Source: an uncultured Roseobacter sp. (GTDB lineage: Bacteria > Pseudomonadota > Alphaproteobacteria > Rhodobacterales > Rhodobacteraceae). From it: a stretch of DNA of 64,000 nt. The translations under genes were made by a program, and so were the position numbers. The notes beneath the pieces are model-generated. The model was not told where the DNA came from. It worked only from the letters and a program-made list of their open reading frames with translations, and made no database searches. The stretch is from positions 21,356-85,355 of the forward strand of contig NZ_CANKYM010000008.1 in the NCBI RefSeq assembly GCF_947488185.1. Direction: 5' to 3'. The first letter of the stretch is position 1; every line of letters begins with the position of its first letter. Of the stretch, positions 27,583 to 35,199 are shown piece by piece.

Positions 27583-27675
27583 TTGGGCGCCAACTTGGAC
27601 AGTCCTTGTATTTTCGCTTATCCTGCTCCTGCAAGATTTTGTATCATTTTGTATGAGACACTATTTGGCGCCGAA
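27583..27675. repeat. Pair of TTGGCGCC-type palindromes in promoter region
   Basis: Two related palindromic sequences lie in the divergent promoter region between the Crp/Fnr gene and the response regulator: TTGGGCGCCAA at 27583-27593 and TTTGGCGCCGAA at 27664-27675. The spacing is 81 bp. They may bind the response regulator or another dimeric factor; no match to a known operator is claimed. Confidence 0.35.
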
Positions 27676-27734
27676 CCTTCGTACTAAATTGAGATGGCAA
27701 GAGGCCACATCAAGCAGGGCCGGGGACGCAGACT

Positions 27735-28496
27735 ATGTCAGATCAGAAAATTCTTGTTGTTGAGGACGATGCAAAGATCCGCACGCTTCTGCGCAACGTG
27801 ATGGAACACGAGGGCTATTCCGTTCTCGAAGCGGAAAACGCCCGTCAGGTCATGGATCTGGTCAAGTCTTCCTGCATCACCCTGATCACATTGGATATCC
27901 ATCTGGGCGCGGACAATGGTCTGGAGCTGGCGCGGGACATCCGGCGCCTGTCCGATGTGCCGATCATCATGATCACCGGCAAGGACGATATCATAGACCG
28001 CGTCGTCGGTCTGGAGATTGGCGCGGATGACTACATCACCAAGCCTTTCCATGTGCGCGAAGTCATCGCCCGGATCAGAAGTGTGCTGCGCAGAACCGCG
28101 GACACCACACAGCAAGCCATTTTGGTCGATGCCAACACCGCCGAAAGCCCGGAGTTCTGCTTTGATGGCATGACGGCTATTCCAGACCGCCTTGAGCTGC
28201 TGGACAGGTCCGGGGCGGACTGCGGACTGACCAGCGGCGATTTCAAGCTGCTGATGGTCTTTCTGGAGCGTGCCAAGCGGGTGCTGTCGCGGGATCAGCT
28301 GATGGATCTGACCGGGGGCGTGGAATGGAGCCCGCTGGACCGGACGGTCGACAACCAGATCGCCCGACTGCGCAAGAAGATCGAACGTGATCCGTCAAAC
28401 CCGAAACTGGTCAAGACGGTGCGTGGCGTGGGCTATACCTTTGCCTGCGACGTGCATTCGGTTCATCCTTCGGAACGGTCTGCCAAAAGCGCCTGA
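27735..28496 (+). CDS. OmpR-family response regulator
   Basis: 253 residues. The receiver domain (1-120) has acidic Glu10/Asp11/Asp12, phospho-acceptor Asp54 (TLDIHLG), and conserved Lys in ITKPF. The winged-helix DNA-binding domain (about 150-240) ends with VKTVRGVGYTFACDV. The linker is about 30 residues longer than usual. The hybrid kinase gene is convergent and the two overlap by 34 bp at their 3' ends, which makes the kinase a likely partner. Confidence 0.9.
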   Translation: MSDQKILVVEDDAKIRTLLRNVMEHEGYSVLEAENARQVMDLVKSSCITLITLDIHLGADNGLELARDIRRLSDVPIIMITGKDDIIDRVVGLEIGADDYITKPFHVREVIARIRSVLRRTADTTQQAILVDANTAESPEFCFDGMTAIPDRLELLDRSGADCGLTSGDFKLLMVFLERAKRVLSRDQLMDLTGGVEWSPLDRTVDNQIARLRKKIERDPSNPKLVKTVRGVGYTFACDVHSVHPSERSAKSA

Positions 28497-30013
28497 AGCC
28501 GCTGCGCCAGGTCAGATTGGCGATAGGGTTTGCGCAGGATATCGTAACTCTGGCCGCGCGCCATTGCATCCGTCACCACATCGCTTGCGTATCCGGAGGT
28601 CAGCAGCACCTTGAGATGCGGGAACTCAGACGTCACCTTGGCGGCGAGGTCATATCCGTTGAGCGCACCCGGCATGACCAGATCCGAAAAGAGGACATCA
28701 GCACGGATGCCATTGGTGAGCATCCTGTAGGCCTCGTCACCGGTGCTGGCTTCTTCGGTCCTGAACCCCAGGTCGCGAATGCGTTCGACCGACAGCTTGC
28801 GCACTTTCGGATTGTCTTCGACCACAAGGACCGTTTCACCGTGCCCAAGGGGCAGATCACGCCGGGCCTTCGTGTCACCAGACGCGTCAGACAGGTCATC
28901 ATGGACAGGGACTGCGGGGAAGTAGAGGCCAAAGCTCGTCCCATGGCCAAGCTCGCTATAGAGGGTTATGTGCCCGCCCGACTGGCGCACGAAGCCATAG
29001 ACCATGGCCAGCCCCAGACCCGTCCCGCCACTCTCCGACTTCGTGGTAAAAAACGGCTCGAACGCACGCTGCTGTGCCTCGACACTCATGCCTGCGCCAT
29101 TGTCACTGACCGACAGCCGGACGTAATCGCCAAGCTTGATGTCGGTTTCCTGCGCCATGTAGGTGTCGTCGATGGTCACATTGGACAGCGACACAAGAAG
29201 CTCGCCATTCGGCCCCATCGCATCGCGGGCGTTCAGCGCCAGGTTCATCAGGGCCGATTGCAACTGAACAGGGTCGATCATCACCGGGTTCAGGTCGGGC
29301 GCAAAATTTGTCTTGATGCGCGTGTTGGCCCCCAGCGTGCGCCTGAGAATGGCCAGCGTTTCTTCACACAAAACGCGCAGATCGGTCTCGACCGGCTTAA
29401 GATTGCTGCGTCGCGCAAAGACCATCAGCCGCGCCGTGAGATCGGCCCCCAGTTCGGCGGAATCGAGCGCATCCTTGATCAGCGCCATTTGTCGATCATT
29501 TGCCCCGCGCATCTCAAGCAGTTCCAGGTTGCCGATTACAACCGTCAGCAGGTTGTTGAAATCATGCGCGATGCCACCCGTCATCTGGCCAATCGCATCC
29601 AGCCGCTGCGAGCGGGAGAGGGCATGCTGCGTTGCCTTGTCCTGCGTCAGGTCATGCATGATCGCAACAAACATGCGCTGGCCCGAAACATCCGCGTAGC
29701 TGACGGCAATATGCAGCGGAAAGACGGATTTGTCCTTTTTCTGACCCTCCACATCACGGCCGACACCGATGATACGCTCTTCTCCGGTCTTCACGTGATG
29801 CGCCATGAACCCGTCATGCAAATCCGCCAGCGCCGTAGGCATCAGGACGTTGACGCTTTGCCCGATCAGCGCCTCCGCATCGTATTGAAACAGGCGACAG
29901 GCTGCGGGATTGGCGCGTGTGATCATACCCCGCTGGTCGGACACAACCATCGCATCCGCCGCCATTTCCAGAATGGCATGCAAAAGCCCGTTTTCCTGAT
30001 CGTCGTTACCCAT
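28463..30013 (-). CDS. Hybrid histidine kinase with FixL-like PAS domain
   Basis: 516 residues, no membrane segment. The PAS domain (about 5-130) contains LHDGFMAHH then RIIGVGRDVEG, aligning with the heme pocket of FixL. His66 sits where the heme-binding His lies and Arg86 where the distal Arg lies. The kinase core has a HisKA H-box IAHDFNNLLTVVIGNLELLE (about 155-175), N box NLALNARDA, and G boxes (DNGAGM, GGTGLGLAMV). The C-terminal receiver domain (about 390-510) has FSDLVMPG and a conserved KPY. A soluble oxygen- or redox-sensing kinase is inferred; heme binding is unproven. Confidence 0.85.
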   Translation of the reverse strand: MGNDDQENGLLHAILEMAADAMVVSDQRGMITRANPAACRLFQYDAEALIGQSVNVLMPTALADLHDGFMAHHVKTGEERIIGVGRDVEGQKKDKSVFPLHIAVSYADVSGQRMFVAIMHDLTQDKATQHALSRSQRLDAIGQMTGGIAHDFNNLLTVVIGNLELLEMRGANDRQMALIKDALDSAELGADLTARLMVFARRSNLKPVETDLRVLCEETLAILRRTLGANTRIKTNFAPDLNPVMIDPVQLQSALMNLALNARDAMGPNGELLVSLSNVTIDDTYMAQETDIKLGDYVRLSVSDNGAGMSVEAQQRAFEPFFTTKSESGGTGLGLAMVYGFVRQSGGHITLYSELGHGTSFGLYFPAVPVHDDLSDASGDTKARRDLPLGHGETVLVVEDNPKVRKLSVERIRDLGFRTEEASTGDEAYRMLTNGIRADVLFSDLVMPGALNGYDLAAKVTSEFPHLKVLLTSGYASDVVTDAMARGQSYDILRKPYRQSDLAQRLQALLADRSEG

Positions 30014-30071
30014 TCAAATCATCGCTTTTCGATCAGCCTGCCAAAAGGTCGTCCAAAGGCGCAAGTCTGAA

Positions 30072-30085
30072 TTGATATTCCTCAA
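30072..30085. promoter_or_regulatory. FNR/FixK-like box (9 of 10) before universal stress gene
   Basis: TTGATATTCCTCAA matches the consensus with one mismatch in the right half-site. It ends 91 bp before the start codon of the universal stress gene at 30177. Confidence 0.45.
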
Positions 30086-30176
30086 TGCCGCCCTGCAGCG
30101 CTGTGAAAAAACACTCTGGCGCCTCCCCGAACTCTAGAGCGCGCAAAGCTGTCGACCACAAGAAGGAACCAGATGG

Positions 30177-30623
30177 ATGTTCAGACAAATTATTGTGGGC
30201 ATGGATGGCTCGGACAAGGCAGAACGGGCCCTGCGCATCGCCTGTGATCTGGCCAAACACTATTCGGGTACGGTCACCATTCTGCACGTGCCGCACGCTG
30301 AAACAGCCGCATTTTCCATGGGTGCCGTGGCCGAGTACCACGCCGCGATCGACAAGCCGACCTTTGCGCAAATCGAAGAAGCCGGTCAGCAGGTGTTGGA
30401 CAACGGCGTGAAAATCGCCGACGACATGGGATGCAAATCGGTGAAAACACATATGCCGCATGGCGATGCCGCCACTGAAATCCTGGCGCATGCAGAGGAC
30501 ATTCAGGCCGATCTGATCGTCACCGGACGGCGCGGTCTGAGCAGTATCTCCGGCCTTGTTCTCGGCAGCACCACGCAACGCATCAACCATCTGGCACATT
30601 GCGCCTGCCTCTCGGTGGCCTGA
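30177..30623 (+). CDS. Universal stress protein UspA, single-domain
   Basis: 148 residues, the usual size. It starts FRQIIVGMDGSDKAERALRI and ends with GRRGLSSISGLVLGSTTQRI, which carries the G-2x-G-9x-G-S ATP-binding pattern, so it should bind ATP, unlike the two-domain paralogue at 23709. An FNR-like box lies upstream. Convergent with the M50 protease gene. Confidence 0.92.
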   Translation: MFRQIIVGMDGSDKAERALRIACDLAKHYSGTVTILHVPHAETAAFSMGAVAEYHAAIDKPTFAQIEEAGQQVLDNGVKIADDMGCKSVKTHMPHGDAATEILAHAEDIQADLIVTGRRGLSSISGLVLGSTTQRINHLAHCACLSVA

Positions 30624-30636
30624 ATCTCGGTTTGCC

Positions 30637-31767
30637 TTACCGGTGGCGAACGAGGTCGGAAAGGCGCAGGTAGCGGGTCAGATCGGCCAGCGAAATGACA
30701 CCCATCAGCTGATGCCCGTCAACGACGAGGAACTTGCGCCGCCCGGTGTCGGCAATCCGCACCATCAAGTCCTGCACCGGCATCTCGCCTGAAATCGAGG
30801 CCTGTCCATCCAGCCCAGCAAAAACATCACCCACGCGGGTGTTGGACCAGTGTTCGCGGTCAATCCCTGCGAGCACTGCCTGATCCATATGACCCAGGAG
30901 AACCCCGTCTTCGACAACCGGCACAAAACTGACGTTGTGGCGCAGCATGATGCGGTTCACGAATTCCGACAGCGTCATCTCCGGGCTGATCACGATCGGG
31001 TCGCGTTGCATCAGGGCAGCCACCGTCTTGTGGTCAAACGCGACCTTGGCCAGTTGGGTCTGATAGGCTGCGCGCGCTGCCATCAGGACAAAAAACCCGA
31101 TCATGATTTGCCACAGCCCGGCAATCAGCGCCCCGTTGAAGAGCGCCACCAGGCCAAATCCCATCAGCACATAGGCGAAGATCGTACCTGATTGCGCCGC
31201 CGTTTCGGTAGCGGCCAGCACGTCCCCCTTGCGGTGCCAGAGATAGGCGCGCAACACCCGCCCGCCGTCCAGGGGGAACGCAGGCACGAGGTTGAAAAGC
31301 GCCAGGATCAGATTGATCAGCGCGAGATAGCCAAGCACCATCGACACAGGCGTCGCGGCCGCCAGCGTTTCCGACAGCTGTGCAAGGATCCAGAACCCCA
31401 GCGCCAGCGCAAGGCTCATCACCGGACCGGCAAGCGCCACCCAAAACTCCACCGCTGCCGAACGCGGCTCGGCCTCCAGCTCCGCCACACCGCCAAAGAG
31501 GAAAAGCGTGATCCCCTTGATCGGCACACCCAGACGGCGCGCGACAACGGAGTGGGCAAGCTCGTGCAGCAAAAGTGAGGCGAAGAAGCAAAGCATCGCG
31601 ATCAGGGCCATGGCCAGATAGGTACCCGTGCTCTGATGTGGCAAGATGGCTGGGAAGTATCCCTGAGACAGGGTCCAGGTGATCAGCGCGGCGATGAGAA
31701 GCCAGCTTGGGTCCAGCTTAATATCGAAGCCGTTGATCGAAAAGAGTTTGACTGCGTTTGAGAACAT
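30637..31767 (-). CDS. Site-2 protease (M50) with CBS domains
   Basis: 376 residues from the second in-frame ATG. The first half is a six-helix rhomboid-unrelated S2P core with zinc motif HELAH (His68, Glu69, His72) and the second metal motif in NLVPAFPLDGGRV (about 163-175). Two CBS modules follow (about 245-370; MQRDPIVISPEMTLSEFV and RKFLVVDGHQLMGVISLADL). CBS domains probably sense adenine nucleotides and gate intramembrane cleavage. The target is unknown. A degenerate FNR-like box lies about 50 bp upstream. Confidence 0.9.
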   Translation of the reverse strand: MFSNAVKLFSINGFDIKLDPSWLLIAALITWTLSQGYFPAILPHQSTGTYLAMALIAMLCFFASLLLHELAHSVVARRLGVPIKGITLFLFGGVAELEAEPRSAAVEFWVALAGPVMSLALALGFWILAQLSETLAAATPVSMVLGYLALINLILALFNLVPAFPLDGGRVLRAYLWHRKGDVLAATETAAQSGTIFAYVLMGFGLVALFNGALIAGLWQIMIGFFVLMAARAAYQTQLAKVAFDHKTVAALMQRDPIVISPEMTLSEFVNRIMLRHNVSFVPVVEDGVLLGHMDQAVLAGIDREHWSNTRVGDVFAGLDGQASISGEMPVQDLMVRIADTGRRKFLVVDGHQLMGVISLADLTRYLRLSDLVRHR

Positions 31768-31817
31768 AAGCCGCCTCGTCTTTGGCCACCAGACTAGCGG
31801 TGAACAGCGCGTGTTCA

Positions 31818-31831
31818 TTGACTTTTCTCAA
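31818..31831. promoter_or_regulatory. FNR-like box (8 of 10) before M50 protease gene
   Basis: TTGACTTTTCTCAA is symmetric and matches the consensus except at the inner base of each half-site. It is 50 bp upstream of the M50 start. Weaker evidence than the perfect sites. Confidence 0.35.
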
Positions 31832-31910
31832 GAGGCCGGGCGCTTGTGACGATCCGCAGTTGCCGCACCGGCGCCTGCCCGCCGATGTGCGCCACGTGCG
31901 ATGCTTGGGA

Positions 31911-31924
31911 TTGAGCAATGTCAA
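31911..31924. promoter_or_regulatory. FNR-like box (8 of 10) before phasin gene
   Basis: TTGAGCAATGTCAA has both outer half-sites TTGA/TCAA with inner mismatches. It ends 60 bp before the phasin start, the same spacing as the perfect sites. Confidence 0.38.
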
Positions 31925-31984
31925 TCAGGCAGGGGCCTTCGGACCTAGACTTGGGATGCGCTACCCCAAACTGGAGGACCAGAC

Positions 31985-32338
31985 ATGGCAAACAAAGCGG
32001 AGAAATCACCCTCATCCCTGAGCGAAGCACCCCTGGCCGCGTTCACCCAATTGCAGGAAGCCGGGCTTGGAAACATGGTCGGCATGAGCAATGCGTGGCT
32101 CGAAACCATGGGCGACATGGGGGCTGAAGTGGCCAGTTTCATCGCGGAACGGATCAAGGAAGACGTGAAAACACAGCATGCGATTCTGCAGTGCAAGAAC
32201 ATGACAGACCTACAGACGATCCAGACCGAATTCGTCCAGAAAGCGCTGGACCAATACCAGGCCGAAACCGGCAAACTGGTCGAGATGGGAACCAAAACCT
32301 TTGCGGCAAACCTCAAGGATCAGGACGGCAAGTCCTAG
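31985..32338 (+). CDS. Phasin family protein (granule-associated)
   Basis: 117 residues preceded by GGAGG. Short, helical and amphipathic; the middle (LETMGDMGAEVASFIAERIK) and C-terminal helix (QTIQTEFVQKALDQYQAETG) fit the phasin pattern. Phasins coat polyhydroxyalkanoate granules. It converges on a PHA synthase gene whose stop overlaps by four bases (CTAG), and the two functions match. Confidence 0.82.
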   Translation: MANKAEKSPSSLSEAPLAAFTQLQEAGLGNMVGMSNAWLETMGDMGAEVASFIAERIKEDVKTQHAILQCKNMTDLQTIQTEFVQKALDQYQAETGKLVEMGTKTFAANLKDQDGKS

Positions 32339-33987
32339 CCAAAAATATAGCGCCCCGGCGCTTTGTCCAAAACGCTGATGCGTGACGAGCGGGGATCTTC
32401 AGGATCGCCGCTTTGTTTTTTCAGCCATGCAGACCAGTGTTCCCACCACGACCCGTCTTGCGGAGATTGCCGGTCAAACCAATCCTGCGCCGTGACGTGA
32501 GCGTCGCCTTCCACCTTGTGCCCGTGGCGAAAATGCCGACCCGCATGACCGGGCTCGGACAGGATACCGCCGTTATGCCCGCCGTTGGCCAGCACGAAGG
32601 TGACATCGGTATCGGTCAGCAAGGACAGCCGGAAAACCGATGTCCAAGGCGATACGTGATCGCTTTCGGTCGCCACGCTGTAGATCGGCGCGCGGATATC
32701 CGTCAGGGCAATGGCAACGCCGTCGACCTCGAACCTGCCCTTGGCCAGATCATTGTTCAGAAACAGCCGTCTGAGGTATTCCGAATGCATCCCCGCCGGC
32801 ATTCTGGTCGCATCCGCATTCCAAGCCATCAGCGGGTTGTCCGCCGTGCGTTCCCCCAGAAGATAGTGCCGTATGACCCGGCTCCAGATCAGATCGTTGG
32901 AGCGCAACAGCTGAAACGCCCCGGCCATCTGATCCGCTTCGAGATATCCGCGCGTCGCCATCATGTCTTCCAAGAACGCGATCTGACTTTCATTGATGAA
33001 GAGGCCCAATTCCCCCGGTTCGGAAAAATCAACCTGAGAGGCCAGCAGGCTGACCGTGCGCAGCGTGTCATCACCGTCGCGCGCCATCGCCGCCGCCGTG
33101 ATCGCCAGCAATGTGCCCCCCAGACAGTAGCCGGCGGCATGCAGCCTTTTGGCGCCCATAGATTTGATCTGCGCCACAGCGGCCCGAACACCCAGATCGA
33201 CATAATCCTGCATCGACAATCCGGCATCTTCCTCATCCGGGTTCTTCCACGAGAGGATAAAGACCTCGAACCCCTGATCGCGCAGATAGGCCACCAGGGA
33301 CCGCTGCGCCGTGAGGTCCAGAATATAGTACTTCATGATCCACGCTGGCACGATCAGGATCGGTTCCGGGCGCACTCTATCCGTTGTCGGATGATAACGG
33401 ATCAACTCGATCAGGTCGTTGCGGAACACTACATCGCCCGGCGTGGTCGCAAGGTCCTCGCCAACAGCATATGTACTCGGGCGGCGCGGCTGGTTGGAGA
33501 TCAGCCGGTTGAAATCTTCCATCCAATAGCGCGCGCCCCGGACAAGGTTCTGACCCAGCTCCTCGCGCGTTCGCTCCAGAACCTGTGGATTGCTGCCCGC
33601 GAAATTCGCAGGCGAAAGCACATCCAGCCACTGCCGCACGGCAAAATGCACGATCTCGGCATGTTTCGGGTCCACCCCCGGCATGCCGGTGGTTGCCGTA
33701 TCCCACCAGTTCTGCGCGGTCATGAACCCTTGTGCGACCAGATTATAGGGAAACATCTGCCACGCCGGGTGACGGAACCGCGGGTCCTGCGAAAAATCGG
33801 CATCGGCGGCAGGCGATATCGCGAGTTTCAGCAGGTCCGATTGCTTGTCCGGCGAGGCCATCAGGTGAAGCGACCAATCCAGATAGGCCGTGGCCAGCGC
33901 CGCCGGGGACAACCCACCGGTCAGCTGACCAAAGGCGGCATGCCACTTGGGGTCAAGCTTGTGCTGTTTTGCGGATGCATCCGTCAT
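32335..33987 (-). CDS. phaC: PHA synthase (class I-like, PhaC)
   Basis: 550 residues, slightly shorter than typical class I enzymes. An alpha/beta-hydrolase fold with lipase-like box GYCLGG puts the catalytic Cys at residue 288; the Asp is in ATESDHVSPW and the His in NGGHNGG. It polymerises 3-hydroxyacyl-CoA into storage polyester on granules. The start overlaps the HlyD stop by 4 bp, so it is the last gene of an ABC-ATPase, permease, HlyD, PhaC operon, an unusual placement. No phaA or phaB is near. Confidence 0.88.
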   Translation of the reverse strand: MTDASAKQHKLDPKWHAAFGQLTGGLSPAALATAYLDWSLHLMASPDKQSDLLKLAISPAADADFSQDPRFRHPAWQMFPYNLVAQGFMTAQNWWDTATTGMPGVDPKHAEIVHFAVRQWLDVLSPANFAGSNPQVLERTREELGQNLVRGARYWMEDFNRLISNQPRRPSTYAVGEDLATTPGDVVFRNDLIELIRYHPTTDRVRPEPILIVPAWIMKYYILDLTAQRSLVAYLRDQGFEVFILSWKNPDEEDAGLSMQDYVDLGVRAAVAQIKSMGAKRLHAAGYCLGGTLLAITAAAMARDGDDTLRTVSLLASQVDFSEPGELGLFINESQIAFLEDMMATRGYLEADQMAGAFQLLRSNDLIWSRVIRHYLLGERTADNPLMAWNADATRMPAGMHSEYLRRLFLNNDLAKGRFEVDGVAIALTDIRAPIYSVATESDHVSPWTSVFRLSLLTDTDVTFVLANGGHNGGILSEPGHAGRHFRHGHKVEGDAHVTAQDWFDRQSPQDGSWWEHWSAWLKKQSGDPEDPRSSRISVLDKAPGRYIFG

Positions 33988-35195
33988 AGTTGCGACCTTT
34001 CAACGAGGGTGACGCCACTTGAAATGGCATCGCTGGGATGGGTGACGACCTGTTCACCGGGGTCCAGACCCCCCTGAACCTCGGTCATCCGCGCATTGCG
34101 GCGGCCCAGCGTCACGGTCCGTTTCTCTGCCACCCCGCCGTTCGAGACGAACACGGCCCAATCCGCCCCATCCCGAAAGGCGGCACTCAGCGGCATTTGC
34201 AGCACATCATCCGCATGCCATTCGACGATCCTGAGAAAGACGGAGAAGCCGTCCCCCAGATTGGGCCGATCCGCGCGCGGGCTGGTCAGGGTGAAATAGG
34301 CGTCCACCCGCTGCTCTTCGATGCCCAGAGCGGAAACCTTGGTGCGCGCCTTGGGGTCGATACGGTCAAGCCGGGCCTGAAGGGTCTTGTCACCGCCCCA
34401 CCGTTCGACATAGGCCAGCGCCCCGGCCTCCAACCGGACCGCATCATGGGACAGGATGTCGGCCACCAGTTCGAGGTCTTCCGGATCGCCGATGCTGACC
34501 AGCGGGGTGCCGATGGACACCGGGCGTTGACTGATGGCACCCACAGACAGGATGACACCATCCGCCGGGGCCCTCAGTTCAACGCAGCAGCTGGCAGGCC
34601 GGTGGTCCGTTTCATCGGTCTCCAGCAGGCTCGCCCGCGCGCGTTCGATCGTGCCTTGCGCCATTTCGATCCGCGCCTCTTCGGCCTGCACGGCGGCCTC
34701 GGCAACCGCCAGACGCTGCGTGTCATCCTCCAGCTTGGTGATCGAGGCGACACCCCGGTTGACCAGGGCCTGCGTGCGGTCGAATTGCGACCGGGCAAAG
34801 CTCAGGGTTTCCTCGGCCTGTCGCAAATCCGCCTGCGCCACGTGACGCGCTGCCAAGGCTTCCTGCAGAGTGGCCTCAGCCTGCAGCCGGGTGCGGGCGT
34901 CCAACAGGCCCGAGGACGCGGGCTGCACGATGGCGACCACCGTTTCACCCGCCCGCACCCTGTCGCCCTCCTCAACGGGGGAGCGCAGTGCCGTGCCCGC
35001 AATGGGGGAGGCCACCTCGAAGAGGTCGCGCACTTCGGTTTCGCCTTCGGCATTGATCGTCACTTCCAGCGGTCCGCGCGTGACCTCTGCGAGGTCCACA
35101 GGCACCGGATCCTCGCGGAAGCTGACGTAGGCCAGCCCGGACACCACGGCAACGCCGAACCCGATCAAAACCAATGTACGTGTAGAATAGGCCAT
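33984..35195 (-). CDS. HlyD/MFP-type periplasmic adaptor
   Basis: 403 residues. One N-terminal membrane anchor (residues 8-25). Lipoyl/barrel-sandwich half (about 55-90, ASPIAGTALRSPVEEGDRVR), a long helical hairpin (about 100-205), then the beta-barrel and membrane-proximal domains. Two adjacent Cys (SCCVELRAPADG, about 207) lie at the return of the hairpin and are unusual. Works with the ABC permease and ATPase upstream, forming a MacAB- or DevBCA-like exporter. AAGGGA ribosome-binding site. Confidence 0.85.
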   Translation of the reverse strand: MAYSTRTLVLIGFGVAVVSGLAYVSFREDPVPVDLAEVTRGPLEVTINAEGETEVRDLFEVASPIAGTALRSPVEEGDRVRAGETVVAIVQPASSGLLDARTRLQAEATLQEALAARHVAQADLRQAEETLSFARSQFDRTQALVNRGVASITKLEDDTQRLAVAEAAVQAEEARIEMAQGTIERARASLLETDETDHRPASCCVELRAPADGVILSVGAISQRPVSIGTPLVSIGDPEDLELVADILSHDAVRLEAGALAYVERWGGDKTLQARLDRIDPKARTKVSALGIEEQRVDAYFTLTSPRADRPNLGDGFSVFLRIVEWHADDVLQMPLSAAFRDGADWAVFVSNGGVAEKRTVTLGRRNARMTEVQGGLDPGEQVVTHPSDAISSGVTLVERSQL

Positions 35196-35199
35196 GATT

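Noticed and set aside
28517..30070. 517-codon plus-strand frame opposite the hybrid kinase
   Set aside because: No recognisable motif; the kinase on the other strand has a full set of domains.
32413..34077. 554-codon plus-strand frame opposite phaC
   Set aside because: Shadow of phaC; Arg/His/Gln-rich with no domain.
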